Shown here piece by piece: positions 1 to 9,527 of a stretch of 64,000 nt of DNA. Source of the DNA: Variovorax boronicumulans (GTDB taxonomy: Bacteria; Pseudomonadota; Gammaproteobacteria; Burkholderiales; Burkholderiaceae_C); contig NZ_VEDO01000007.1 in the NCBI RefSeq assembly GCF_007677875.1, positions 186,001 through 250,000 on the forward strand, read 5' to 3'. Each line of letters opens with the position of its first letter. Within the stretch, counting starts at the first letter, position 1. A program made the position numbers and the translations under genes. The notes below the pieces were generated by a model. It was not told the DNA's origin. It saw only the letters and a program-made list of their open reading frames with translations, and ran no database searches.

Positions 1-1380
1 CACGCTGGAGCGCTACGGTGCCGCCTGTTCCGCATGGCAACGGCCGAACTTGGTCACCACCCGTTTCCGCAGCCCTCGTCGACATGAGCGGCAACTGAAC
101 CAACCCTGAGGGACAGCAGCTGCGCACCTGCATGTTCTGCGGCTTCTGCGAGCGCTACGGATGCGAGCACTACGCCAAGTCCTCGCCGCAGACCGTGCTG
201 CTGGCCGCACTGCTGGCCGACCCGCGCTTCGAGGTGCGCACCGAATGCCAGGTGCTGCGCATCAACGTGTCGGCCGACGGCAAGACCGCCACCGACGTGA
301 CCTACGTGGACGCGGCCGGGCGCGACGCGAGCGGCACCGTGGGCCGCAACGACGCCTACCAGACCATGGGCGCGGTGCAGGTCTTCTACGACCAGGACCG
401 GCACTCAATCCCTTCATGCGCTCGGGCGCCAGCGGCACGGTGATCGCCGATTTCGTCGGCAACAACTTCGACCACGGGCCGCTGGGCTACGTGGGCGGGG
501 CCTTCATCGGCGAGACCAAGTCGCACGGCCGGCCGATCGAGTTCCACCCGGTGCCGCCCGGCACCCCGGCCTTGGGCCTGGAGTTGAAGCTGCCGTGGCA
601 CGGCACGACGACCACACCGTGGTGCTCAACGTGCACGGCAGTTCCATGGCGGCGCGCAGCAATGACCTGGACATGGACCCGACTTTCCGCGACGCCTGGG
701 GCCTGCCGCTGCTGCGCATGAACTTCGACTTTCCCGACAACGACCTGCGCATGTCGCGCCACCCCACGGCGCGGGCCGAAGCCATCGGCCGCGCCATGGG
801 CGGCAAGCAGGCGGTGGCGCTGCCGCGACAGGGGCCCTACATGGTGGCGCAGTTCCAGACCACGCACAACACCGGCGGCACGGTAATGGGCGAGGACCCG
901 CGCACCAGCGTGGTCAACCGCTACCTGCAGAGCTGGGACGTGCCCAACGTGTTCGTGATCGGCGCCTCCGACTTTCCGCAGAACGCCTCGTACGACCCGA
1001 CCGACACCGTGGGCGCGCTGGCCTACTGGGCGGCCCAGGCCATCACGCGCGACGACCTGCGCGCACCGGGGCCGCTCGCGCACGCGCGGCCGAGCGCGGC
1101 CGAGCGCAGCCGCAGGCTCGCCGAGACCGGCGACGACGCACTGCGGGTGCAGGCTTGCGCCAACTGCCACAGGCCGGCCGGCCGCGGCCAACAGCCCGTG
1201 TTGCCGATGCTGGCCGGCCAGCACGCCGGTCATCTGCGCGCGGCGCTCGTGCAATGGAAGAACGACGAGCATCGCACCGACCAGAGTGGGCAGATGCCCG
1301 CCACCGCCGCGTGGCTGGGCGACGCCGACCTCGATGCACTGGCCGCGCACTGTGCCGCCCTGCCCGCCGCGCCGGCGCTT
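1..1380 (+). pseudogene. GMC oxidoreductase pseudogene joined to a cytochrome c domain
   Basis: This is the decayed 3' part of a flavin-dependent GMC (glucose-methanol-choline) oxidoreductase. Family-like text moves through several frames: PFPQPS in frame 1 near 60-80, then TNPEGQQLRTC and CGFCERYGC in frame 3 after an in-frame TGA at 105-107, then LNPFMRSGASG in frame 2 from about 405, and SWDVPNVFVIGASDFPQNA in frame 1 at about 930-990. Compared with the family as I know it, roughly 40 residues are missing after the VDAAGRD segment near 325, and another stretch is missing near 590. The oxidoreductase would normally stop near the GPLAHA residues at about 1070. Instead the frame runs on into a cytochrome c domain with a CANCH haem site near 1155 and a QMPA methionine near 1290. 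Nothing recognisable follows between 1381 and 1621. Frameshifts, a stop and deletions together argue for a dead gene. Confidence 0.85.
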
Positions 1381-1621
1381 GCGGGCCGGTCGGCCGCACC
1401 GGCCCAGGCCCCCCGGGCGGTGGCCGCGTGCGACGACCGTCCCCGTACCGCGCGTAGCGCCCGTGCCGCCCGCGCATTGCGCCTGCCGCAGCCATGGGCA
1501 TGGGCCGTGCGCACGGAAGTTCGCGTACAGTTGCCGCGCTGCAGGCCGGACCAGCGCATTCCATCCACCCGCATCCGCTGCGGCGGGCCTTCCATGAACG
1601 CACCCGCCGCGCCCCATCGCC

Positions 1622-1882
1622 ATGCACAGACAAGTGACCCGAGACCAATTGGAGCAGTGCGTGCGCACCCTCGCCGTGGCCGACGCCTCGGACGAGATGC
1701 GTGCGCTGGCCAACGACCTGCTCGACAAGCTGCTCAGCATGTACGACGGCGGCCGGCTCAACCGCGAGGTGCTGCTTCTGGCCATGGAGTCGCTTGCGCT
1801 GATCCCGGCTTTGGCGGAGTGCGTGGAGCGGATCCGAAACCAGCTGGGCGAGGCCCCGAGCAAGCCGGGCGCCCTGGGCTGA
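1622..1882 (+). CDS. Small hypothetical protein (86 aa)
   Basis: I do not recognise this protein. It is predicted to be a soluble, helical 86-residue protein with alternating charged and leucine-rich stretches (DEMRALANDLLDKLL, REVLLLAMESLALIPAL) and no signal peptide, membrane segment or cysteine. It starts with ATG shortly after the decayed cytochrome region and ends about 130 bases before the response regulator gene on the same strand. The helical, leucine-heptad-like pattern would suit a small protein-interaction module, but that is only an inference. Codon use is GC-rich like its neighbours. Confidence 0.55.
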   Translation: MHRQVTRDQLEQCVRTLAVADASDEMRALANDLLDKLLSMYDGGRLNREVLLLAMESLALIPALAECVERIRNQLGEAPSKPGALG

Positions 1883-2014
1883 CACGCGCCATGACGCCGC
1901 GCGCACTGCGCCGCCCCGAGCACTGGCTGCTGCCCACCTTCACAGCGCATGCAAGGACACCGCAGCGGCGTCCGCGCCTACCCAAGGGGATACTGCCGCC
2001 CCCAGAATCGGTGC

Positions 2015-2395
2015 ATGTCCATCAAGACCGTTCTCGTCGAGGACAGCAAAACCATCCGCGATGCGCTGATCCCTACGCTCGCCGAACTCGGCGACATGGA
2101 GGTGATGGCCACTGCCGAAGGCGCCAAGGAGGCCATCGACGCGTTGCTTGCGTTGGGCTCCCAATGGCAGCTGGTGGTGGTGGACCTGTTCCTCAAGCAG
2201 GGCTCGGGACTGGACGTGCTGCGCGCCTGCGGCCGCCACCACCGCGGGCGCGTGGTCGTGGTGCTCAGCAACTACGCCACGGACCGGATGCGTGCGGAGT
2301 GCACCGCTCTGGGCGCGGATGCGGTGTTCGACAAGTCCACCCAGCTCGACGCCTTCTTCGACTTCTGTTCCGCGCGGTTTTCCGGTCCCCATTGA
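2015..2395 (+). CDS. Single-domain response regulator (receiver only, CheY-like)
   Basis: The 126-residue protein is a stand-alone receiver domain. The acidic pair is in the VEDSK segment near residues 7-9, the phospho-acceptor aspartate is in VVVDLFLKQGSG near residue 54, the switch serine is in VVLSNYA near residue 84, and the conserved lysine is in VFDKST near residue 106. There is no output domain, so it must act on a partner protein. No histidine kinase lies nearby. I placed the start at the ATG before SIKTVLVEDS, because the upstream in-frame residues are not receiver-like. Its target cannot be told from this window. Confidence 0.88.
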   Translation: MSIKTVLVEDSKTIRDALIPTLAELGDMEVMATAEGAKEAIDALLALGSQWQLVVVDLFLKQGSGLDVLRACGRHHRGRVVVVLSNYATDRMRAECTALGADAVFDKSTQLDAFFDFCSARFSGPH

Positions 2396-2498
2396 GCGGC
2401 TCCTTTCCTACAGGCAATTGAGGCTGCGCGTGACGGCGCGGCGGCGTCGTCCGCTTTAGCTTGGTGACGACGAAATTCCGATACTGGAGAACGACCCC

Positions 2499-2705
2499 AT
2501 GGCAACCAACCAACCCCGTGAGCGTGAACGCGCCGACATGCGTCCAGATGCCGCCGACGATGGCGCGCGCACCGGCGTGCAGGCCGAACGCGGCGCACCC
2601 GAGGCGGAGCACGGCCAGTACGGCCTGGTCCGCGAAGACAGCAAGGCCGCCAAGGGCCTCAGCGAGCCGCAGATCCGCGGCGTCGCCCCGCGCAAGGGGA
2701 CTTGA
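2499..2705 (+). CDS. Small hydrophilic hypothetical protein (68 aa)
   Basis: This short protein is almost entirely charged and small residues (runs rich in R, E, D, A and G) with no hydrophobic segment, and is probably disordered. A GGAGA ribosome-binding sequence sits about nine bases before the ATG. I do not recognise a family. Small Arg/Glu-rich proteins of this kind are common as orphan or stress-related genes in Burkholderiales, but no function can be given. Confidence 0.5.
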   Translation: MATNQPRERERADMRPDAADDGARTGVQAERGAPEAEHGQYGLVREDSKAAKGLSEPQIRGVAPRKGT

Positions 2706-2798
2706 CCCGGGCGGCGCGCTGCCGGCTGTGACGGGGCTTCGGCAAACCTTGCCGCAAGCCGTGCCTGCACGGCCGAGACGACGACGAGGAAGGCGTGA

Positions 2799-3287
2799 AT
2801 GTTCGAGATGAGCCTGCCGTGGTGGGAGCTGGTGCTGCGCGGCACGGCGGTCTATGCCGTGTTGCTGTTGCTCATGCGGCTGTCGGGCAAACGCACGGTC
2901 GGGCAGTTCACGCCCTTCGACCTGCTCGTCGTGATGCTGCTCAGCGAAGGCGTTTCCAACGCCCTGACCGGCGGCGAGCAATCGCTGGTGGGCGGCCTGA
3001 TCGCGGCCTGCACGCTGCTGGGCCTGAACGCGCTGGTGAGCCGGCTCAGCGCGCGCAGCGACCGCATCCGCAAACTCACCGAGGGCGAACCGGTGGTGGT
3101 GGGCTACGGCGGCCGCATCCTGGAGGACCGGCTGCGCGCTGAACACGTGACGCGCGAAGACGTCCTGGAGGCCCTGCGCGAGGCCGATTGCGATGTGGCC
3201 GACATGAAGCTTGCGCTGCTCGAGGCCGACGGCAGGATCAGCATCCTGCGCCAGGCCAAGGACATGGCTGCGCACTTGCGCGGCTGA
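2799..3287 (+). CDS. DUF421 (YetF/YcaP-type) membrane protein
   Basis: The 162-residue protein has the layout of the DUF421 family. The N-terminal half holds about three hydrophobic segments (residues 10-25, 42-55, 66-85) with the family-like SGKRTVGQFTPFDLLV loop between the first two. The cytoplasmic C-terminal half carries the conserved LTEGEPVVVGYGGRILEDRL region followed by the REDVLEALREAD segment. Proteins of this family are small inner-membrane proteins; some Bacillus members are linked to spore or membrane physiology, but the biochemical role is unknown. It appears monocistronic, and the length is typical of the shorter proteobacterial forms. Confidence 0.85.
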   Translation: MFEMSLPWWELVLRGTAVYAVLLLLMRLSGKRTVGQFTPFDLLVVMLLSEGVSNALTGGEQSLVGGLIAACTLLGLNALVSRLSARSDRIRKLTEGEPVVVGYGGRILEDRLRAEHVTREDVLEALREADCDVADMKLALLEADGRISILRQAKDMAAHLRG

Positions 3288-3482
3288 ACTTGAACCATCC
3301 CGCTTGGACTTCTCACTTCGTGTAGACGTCCCATCCCCCTCCAGGGGCGCCGCCAGCGCCGGGGCATGGCCGTTGCGCGGCGTCTGCTGGCATGGCCTGC
3401 TCCGCGGCCGTTCGAACGGACGCTGGCGAACTGGTCCCGCGCGATGGGGAGGCCGGGAGCGCCACTTGCTGCTGCACCGGCC

Positions 3483-4352
3483 ATGCGCATCCACCACCTG
3501 AACTGCATCACGGCCTGCCCGCTTGGTGGCCACCTCATGGACGGTCAGCCTGGCGGCCCGATCACGCGCGCGCAGCTGTGCTGCCACTGTCTGCTGCTGG
3601 AGACCGCGCAGGGCCTGGTGCTGGTGGACACGGGCTACGGACTGCGCGACGTGCACGATCCGCACAACCGGCTCAGTCCCTTCTTCCTGCGCCTGATGGC
3701 GCCCGCACTGCGCGAGGAGATGACGGCGCTGCGCCAGATCGAGCGGCTTGGCTTCGACCCGCTGGATGTGCAGCACATCGTGCTGACCCACCTGGACTTC
3801 GACCATGCCGGCGGGCTGGACGACTTTCCGCAGGCGCGCGTGCACATGCTGCGCCGCGAGCGCGACGACGCCACCGCCCAGTCGAGCTGGCTGGACCGCC
3901 AGCGCTACCGCCCGCAGCAATGGGGCCACCAGCGCCGCTGGGAGGTCTACGAGGGCAGCGAGGGCGAGCCCTGGTTCGGTTTCGGCTGCGTGCGCGGGCT
4001 GGCCGGCCTGCCGCCCGAGCTGCTGCTGGTGCCCCTGCCGGGCCACACACTGGGCCATGCGGGCGTGGCCGTGCAGTCCGCCGGACGCTGGCTCCTGCTC
4101 GCCGGAGATGCCTACTTCCACCATGGCGAGATGCACCGCAGCGAGCCATGGTGCCCGCCCGGCTTGCGCCTGTACCAGACCGTCATGGAAAAGGACCGGC
4201 CCGCGCGGCTGGCCAACCAGCAGCGCCTGCGCGAGCTGCGCAACCGCGGCGATGCGGCCGTGGCGCTCTTCTGTGCGCACGACCGCCTGGAGTTCGAGCA
4301 ACTGGCGGGCCGCCCCATCGAAGCGCCGGCCACACCCGGAGCCGCCGGCTGA
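3483..4352 (+). CDS. Metallo-beta-lactamase fold hydrolase
   Basis: This 289-residue protein is a zinc hydrolase of the MBL superfamily, closest in style to the lactonase-like branch. The metal-binding motif reads THLDFDHAGG at about residues 100-109. It is followed by PGHTLGHAG near residue 185, the bridging aspartate in LLLAGDAYFHHGEMH near residue 208, and a late histidine in CAHDRLEF near residue 266. I chose the ATG before RIHHLNC, because the 39 upstream in-frame residues look like intergenic sequence. AHL lactonases carry HxHxDH; here the second position is aspartate (HLDFDH), as in many generic MBL hydrolases, so the substrate is open. It stands alone between DUF421 and DUF378 genes. 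Confidence 0.85.
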   Translation: MRIHHLNCITACPLGGHLMDGQPGGPITRAQLCCHCLLLETAQGLVLVDTGYGLRDVHDPHNRLSPFFLRLMAPALREEMTALRQIERLGFDPLDVQHIVLTHLDFDHAGGLDDFPQARVHMLRRERDDATAQSSWLDRQRYRPQQWGHQRRWEVYEGSEGEPWFGFGCVRGLAGLPPELLLVPLPGHTLGHAGVAVQSAGRWLLLAGDAYFHHGEMHRSEPWCPPGLRLYQTVMEKDRPARLANQQRLRELRNRGDAAVALFCAHDRLEFEQLAGRPIEAPATPGAAG

Positions 4353-4421
4353 CACCGCTGCGCGGCATCCCGATTGCCACGTGGGATGGCCTCTTTTTTC
4401 CACCCATCCAAGGAGTTCCCC

Positions 4422-4676
4422 ATGGCCATCGGTCAGACCAGCGCCTCACAGACATTGCACGTTGCGGCCCGCCGCCCCTTTACCGCCATCGACTACATCG
4501 CCCTGGTGCTGATGGTGGTCGGCGGTCTGAACTGGGGCCTGGTGGGCCTGCTGCAGTTCGATCTGGTGGCCGCCCTGTTCGGGCCGATGAGCCTGCTGTC
4601 GCGCGTGGTCTATGCGCTGGTCGGCCTGGCAGCCCTGTGGGGCATCGTGCTGCTGCTGCGCCGGCCGCAGGCCTGA
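4422..4676 (+). CDS. DUF378 small membrane protein
   Basis: The 84-residue protein has two hydrophobic helices (about residues 24-45 and 55-75). The first contains the MVVGGLNWGLVGL segment that is characteristic of DUF378 proteins, followed by an Arg-rich C-terminus. An AAGGAG ribosome-binding site six bases before the ATG fixes the start. The family is widespread and uncharacterised, and a cell-membrane location is expected. It lies 69 bases after the MBL-fold gene and may share its transcript. Confidence 0.85.
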   Translation: MAIGQTSASQTLHVAARRPFTAIDYIALVLMVVGGLNWGLVGLLQFDLVAALFGPMSLLSRVVYALVGLAALWGIVLLLRRPQA

Positions 4677-4855
4677 CCGGCAATACCCGATGCGCGGTTT
4701 GCCGCGCAGCGAGCCTGCGGGGCGACGTCTGTCTCCCCCGCGCACACGCACACCGGGCCCGGCGGTGCACGTGCGGCGCCGACCTCCCGGCGTGCAGCGC
4801 CCGTCCTCTGGCACGCCAATTGCTCGCCTTCCCTGCACTGGAAGGAGGCCCCGCC

Positions 4856-5095
4856 ATGACCCTCGCCCTGCTCCGCAAAATCGAAGCCGCCACCTTGCCC
4901 TTGCAACTCTCGCAGCGCGCCGACATCGACGAAACGCAGATCCTGCGTGCAGCCGACCTGGTCGCGGCGATGTTCCTCCGTCCGCCCGAGAGCGGGGCGA
5001 GCCCGCACCGGGTCGCGCGCGTGCTGGCGATCACGGCGCGCGGGCGCGCGCTGTTGGCAGCCGAACGCGCGCCGCACAGCGATGGCACGCCGTAG
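4856..5095 (+). CDS. Small hypothetical protein (79 aa)
   Basis: This 79-residue protein is preceded by a strong GAAGGAGG ribosome-binding site, which supports it being real. It has no membrane segment. Its centre (RADIDETQILRAADLVAAMF and HRVARVLAITARGRALL) looks like a small helical bundle. No family is recognised and no operon partner is evident; the next gene is 176 bases downstream. Confidence 0.55.
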   Translation: MTLALLRKIEAATLPLQLSQRADIDETQILRAADLVAAMFLRPPESGASPHRVARVLAITARGRALLAAERAPHSDGTP

Positions 5096-5271
5096 GCCGC
5101 TCCCCACGCGTACTTGCGAACGCCGCTGCCTGGACGCCCCTTCGGTGCCCGCCAGGCTGGTGTAGTGGACGCCCGCCTGCCCCTTCCCGCGCCGCGGCCG
5201 ATGCGCAAGCCGCGCACCAACTCACCGCCGGGCGCCGCCCACCCGGTAGCTGCGCGCAACGGCCAGATCCC

Positions 5272-5667
5272 ATGAGACCGTCTGCACACTGTGCGGATGG
5301 CCCCTCGCGCACCCCCGACGGGCGCTACATCGTCGTCAAGGGGCGCCTGTGGCGCGCCAACAACCCCGGCCTGCCCGAGACGGAGCGCGCAACGCATGTG
5401 CACTCGCTCATGCAGGCGCGTCGTGCGCTGCGCGGCACGGCCAGCGCCGAGACCCGGGCCACAGCGCGGGCCCAGGTGGATGCTGCCAAGCGGGCGCTGG
5501 GCGAGCGCGGGCCGGTGTGGTGGACCGATGGCGCCCCCGACTACAACCGCCATCTGGTCCACCGCACGCCGTACGCACAGTGGCACGCAGCGCTGGCAGC
5601 ATCTGTGGGCGCCGCCCCCCCGGCAGCACCGCCCTCGGTGCGCCGCGTGGGGCAGGCAGGCCGCTAG
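5272..5667 (+). CDS. Conserved hypothetical protein (131 aa, biopolymer-type DGRYIVV family)
   Basis: The protein begins with a short variable region and then shows a pattern I recognise from a conserved but uncharacterised proteobacterial family: DGRYIVVKGRLWRANNPGL near residues 17-35, an alanine/arginine-rich helix, and GPVWWTDGAPDYNRHLV near residues 80-96. The tryptophan-rich second block is the best-conserved part of that family. It is soluble with no signal peptide. No ribosome-binding site of note precedes the ATG, and an internal start is possible. No function is known. Confidence 0.65.
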   Translation: MRPSAHCADGPSRTPDGRYIVVKGRLWRANNPGLPETERATHVHSLMQARRALRGTASAETRATARAQVDAAKRALGERGPVWWTDGAPDYNRHLVHRTPYAQWHAALAASVGAAPPAAPPSVRRVGQAGR

Positions 5668-5789
5668 GACGCGCGGGCCGTTAGCGCGGCCGCGCCCGCA
5701 CGCCGTCCGCGAGTCGCCGGCCGTGCGCGCCCGCCGTGGCGCCCAGTTGCGCGGACGCAGCAGCAGCCAGCTGTGCGGCTGCATGGTCA

Positions 5790-6147
5790 CGGCGCCATCG
5801 GACCACCCGCGTGGCCGTGGCGAGAGCTTGGGCGGATGCTAGAAGGTGTGAAAGGGCGCGGGCGACGGCGCTTTCCACTCCAGGGCCTCGGCGCAAGGCC
5901 GACAGCAGCACCCACAGCAGGAAGTAGACCTGGGCCAGCCCAGACACGAAGGCGCCCACGCTGGTCAGCGCATGGATGTCGGTGAAATGCGCCGCGTCGG
6001 CCACGCAGCGGCGCGGCATCCCGGCCAAGCCCAGGAAGTGCATGGGAAAAGGTTACGTTCGGCAACATGCGTGCCGATGTCCTTGTGGTTGGTGGCGCTG
6101 AGCCATCGCGCCCAGCCGTGGCCAGGCGTGTGGCTCGGGGACGGCAT
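5790..6147 (-). pseudogene. ctaD: Remnant of cytochrome c oxidase subunit I (ctaD)
   Basis: Read on the minus strand, the N-terminal hallmark of cytochrome oxidase subunit I, WLSATNHKDIGT, lies at 6070-6106. It is followed within about 30 bases by HFLGLAGMPRR (from 6043) and FVSGLAQVYFLL, which belong near the C-terminus of the roughly 530-residue enzyme. Around 380 residues, including the haem and copper ligands, are therefore missing. At least two frame changes exist: one at about 6045, and one near 5880, where PWSGKRR and PFTPSSIRP continue in another frame in place of the usual PWEG...SPAPFHTF tail. No oxidase function is possible. The 6148-6369 stretch upstream and 5668-5789 downstream hold nothing I recognise. 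Confidence 0.82.
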
Positions 6148-6369
6148 GGACCAGAGGTGGCGTGCTGACGAAGGCGCTGCTGTGCATCGGGACGCCGCAG
6201 CGCTGACAAACCGCGGTCCTGGACGTGGACCGCGGCACGAGGCGCTACGAGATGCTCAAAGCGCGTGCGCGGGGACGGCCCGAGAACAGGTGCGGGATCC
6301 CCTGTGGCACGGCGCGCCGCGCCGCCTGGGGGGGTGACCCTCTGAAGGCGTGCCCTTGCGCGGGCGCCC

Positions 6370-6573
6370 TCACCCTTCGCTGGCCCGCTCGCGGTCGCCT
6401 TGGCTGGACTCCAGCCATCGGCGGTGCAATTGGTTGCCGCGGCGCATGGCCTCCTGGGCCTTGCGGTACTGCCGTCGTGCCAGGAACCGCCACACACTGG
6501 CGACGACCAGCGGCACCAACACACTTGCTGCGAGCAAGTAGATCGCCGTCAAGTGGTGCTCAGTAGGGTTCAT
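6370..6573 (-). CDS. Small single-pass membrane protein (67 aa)
   Basis: This short protein has one clear transmembrane helix (about residues 8-30, IYLLAASVLVPLVVASVW) followed by a strongly basic cytoplasmic tail (FLARRQYRKAQEAMRRGNQ). I took the second in-frame ATG (MNPTEHH) as the start, because the membrane segment then follows directly; an alternative start lies 10 codons upstream. It has no recognised family. It sits between the ctaD remnant and the ankyrin gene, on the same strand as both. Confidence 0.5.
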   Translation of the reverse strand: MNPTEHHLTAIYLLAASVLVPLVVASVWRFLARRQYRKAQEAMRRGNQLHRRWLESSQGDRERASEG

Positions 6574-6669
6574 TGCGCTACGAAAAGATGCAAGCGGGCG
6601 CAACTATAGGTCCGCCGATACAAAAAATGACCACGGAACGACCCGAATGCCAACCGTTCGTCAGCAATT

Positions 6670-7335
6670 TCACCACTTTCCCTTGGGCTGGCGTTGCCGC
6701 ACCGCGTCGCCGACGAGCTTGGCCATGTCGCCGCGGTTGACCGAGTTCGCAAAATCGATGGCGGTCATGCCCTGCTCGTTCTTGAGCAGCGGCTCCGCAC
6801 CTTCCTGCAGGAGCAGCCTGGCCGCCTCCACGCTGCCGTAGCGGGCGGCCATCATCAGGGGCGTGGTCCGGTTCGGCGACTCGGCGTCGATGAAAGCATG
6901 CTCCTCGAGCAGCAGGCGCATGACCTCGACGTGGCCATTGGTCGCCGCGTAGTGCAACGGAGCCCAGCCGGTCTTGTTGACCGCTGCGCCGCGCGCGATG
7001 AGCTTTCTGCACAGCTCCAGTTGGCCGTCCAGCGCCGCCACCATGAGCGGGCTTTCGTCGGCCTTGTTCAGGGACTCGACCTCGGTCTTGGGCCAATCGA
7101 TCAGGGCCTGCGTGACGCGGGCCGAGCGCGCCCGGATCGCCAGGTACAGGCCGTGCTGGCCGTTCGGATCGCGCGTGTTGGGATCGAAGCCGCGCCGCAG
7201 CAGGCTGACCACGGTCGCGGCATCGTCCTTCGTGATGGCAGCGAAGAAATCGTCGTACGAGCCCGCGCAGGCCCAGCCTGCGCTGCCCAGCAGCAGCACG
7301 GCCAGGCACTGGCGCCGTTGCAGATGGATCGTCAT
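6670..7335 (-). CDS. Exported ankyrin-repeat protein
   Basis: The 221-residue protein opens with a signal peptide (basic start, hydrophobic LAVLLLGSAGWACA, cleavage near residue 25). About five ankyrin repeats follow, visible in phrases such as SPLMVAALDGQLELC, APLHYAATNGHVEVM and TPLMMAARYGSVEAA. It should therefore act in the periplasm as a protein-binding scaffold. The gene overlaps the end of tatD by four bases, so its translation is probably coupled to tatD. Small secreted ankyrin proteins in this position are common in Comamonadaceae as I know them, but their partner is not established. Confidence 0.85.
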   Translation of the reverse strand: MTIHLQRRQCLAVLLLGSAGWACAGSYDDFFAAITKDDAATVVSLLRRGFDPNTRDPNGQHGLYLAIRARSARVTQALIDWPKTEVESLNKADESPLMVAALDGQLELCRKLIARGAAVNKTGWAPLHYAATNGHVEVMRLLLEEHAFIDAESPNRTTPLMMAARYGSVEAARLLLQEGAEPLLKNEQGMTAIDFANSVNRGDMAKLVGDAVRQRQPKGKW

Positions 7336-8126
7336 GCGGCCTCCGGCCGGAACAGAGCGTCGAAGTTGGCGCTGGTCTGCGCCGCCACGGCCTCCACCGC
7401 CAGGCCACGCACGGCCGCGATTTGGGCCGCGACATGCGGCACCCAGGCGGGCTGGTTGGTCTTGCCCCGGTGCGGCACGGGTGCCAGGTAGGGGCTGTCG
7501 GTTTCGATCAGCAGGCGGTCCAGCGGCACGAAACGGGCGATCTCGCGCAGGTCCTGTGCGTTCTTGAAGGTCAGGATGCCGGACAGGGAGATGTGAAAGC
7601 CCAGGTCCAGCGCTGCCCGGGCCACGGTCTCGGTCTCGGTGAAGCAGTGGAACACGCCGCCAGCGGCACCGGCCGAGCCGTCCTCGCCCTGCTCGCGCAG
7701 GATCGCCAGCGTGTCGTCCGAGGCAGCCCGGGTGTGGATGACCAGCGGCTTGCCCAGTTGCCGCGCGGCCCGGATGTGGGTGCGAAAGCGCTCGCGCTGC
7801 CAGGCCACGTCGGCCACGCTGCGCTCACCCAGGCGGTAGTAGTCCAGACCGGTCTCGCCGATGGCCAGCACGCGGGGCAGGCGGCCGCGCGTCAACAGGT
7901 CGTCCAGGTTGGGCTCTTGCACATCTTCCTGGTCGGGGTGCACTCCCACCGTCGCCCAGATCTGCGGGTGGGCCATGGCGATGCCGTGGACGGTGTCGAA
8001 CTCCTCCAGCGTGGTGCAGATGCACATCGCGCGGTCGACCTGCGCGGCGGCCATGTCGTCGAGGATCTGCGGCAGACGCGCCAGCAGGTCGGGGTCGCTC
8101 AGGTGGCAATGCGAGTCGGTGTACAT
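7332..8126 (-). CDS. tatD: TatD family metal-dependent deoxyribonuclease
   Basis: The 264-residue protein is a TIM-barrel metal-dependent hydrolase of the TatD family, thought to act as a 3'-5' exonuclease on DNA. The motifs appear in order: SHCHLSDP at residues 5-12, the metal-ligand glutamate in IGETGLDYYR near residue 92, LVIHTRAA near residue 129, the histidine in VFHCFTET near residue 157, and ETDSPYLAP near residue 209. The length matches the family. It follows the pilZ gene of the mltG-tmk-holB-pilZ block with a 37-base gap and is probably in the same transcript. Confidence 0.95.
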   Translation of the reverse strand: MYTDSHCHLSDPDLLARLPQILDDMAAAQVDRAMCICTTLEEFDTVHGIAMAHPQIWATVGVHPDQEDVQEPNLDDLLTRGRLPRVLAIGETGLDYYRLGERSVADVAWQRERFRTHIRAARQLGKPLVIHTRAASDDTLAILREQGEDGSAGAAGGVFHCFTETETVARAALDLGFHISLSGILTFKNAQDLREIARFVPLDRLLIETDSPYLAPVPHRGKTNQPAWVPHVAAQIAAVRGLAVEAVAAQTSANFDALFRPEAA

Positions 8127-8163
8127 GCGCGGGCAGCGCCGGCATGCAGGCCGGCGTGCGAAA

Positions 8164-8519
8164 TCAAACGGTTTGGGTGGGCCGGTCGGACATCAGGTGG
8201 CCGCTCAGCAGGTTCTCGATCTTTTCCTTGAGCTGGCGCGACTTCTCGTCCCGGGGGAACTGGATGCCGACGCCCTGCGTCCGGTTGCCCGACGCCCGCG
8301 GCGGCGTGACCCAGGCCACGCGCCCGGCGATCGGATAGCGTTGCGGGTCATCCGGCAACGACAGCAGCACATAGACGTCGTCGCCCAGCTGGTACTCGCG
8401 CGAGGTCGGGATGAACATGCCGCCTTCGGCGAACAAGGGAATGTAGGCCGCGTACAAGGCGGCTTTCTCCTTGATCGCCAGCTGGATGACGCTGGGGCGC
8501 GGTGCCGGGGCTGGACTGC

Positions 8520-8523
<4 letters not shown>
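8164..8523 (-). CDS. PilZ domain protein (type IV pilus-associated)
   Basis: The 119-residue protein is a single PilZ domain of the type that stands beside holB in proteobacteria and is linked to type IV pilus assembly. Recognisable parts are the start PSVIQLAIKEKAALYAAYIP, the MFIPTSREYQLGDDVYVLL strand region, and GRVAWVTP and GVGIQFP near the end. The RxxxR c-di-GMP signature usual in ligand-binding PilZ proteins is not evident at the N-terminus, so it may not bind the nucleotide. It overlaps the end of holB by four bases, which implies translational coupling. Confidence 0.9.

Positions 8524-9523
<1,000 letters not shown>

Positions 9524-9527
<4 letters not shown>

Noticed and set aside
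595-2421. A 608-residue open frame running through the cytochrome c region, the 86-aa gene and the response regulator
   Set aside because: Only its first part (to about 1380) shows protein-like homology. The rest is Arg/Pro/Ala-rich and overlaps two better genes in other frames; long spurious frames are expected at this GC content.
3483-4352. Quorum-quenching AHL lactonase identity for the MBL-fold protein
   Set aside because: The metal motif HLDFDH lacks the HxHxDH pattern of confirmed AHL lactonases, and there is no quorum-sensing gene nearby; only the fold can be claimed.
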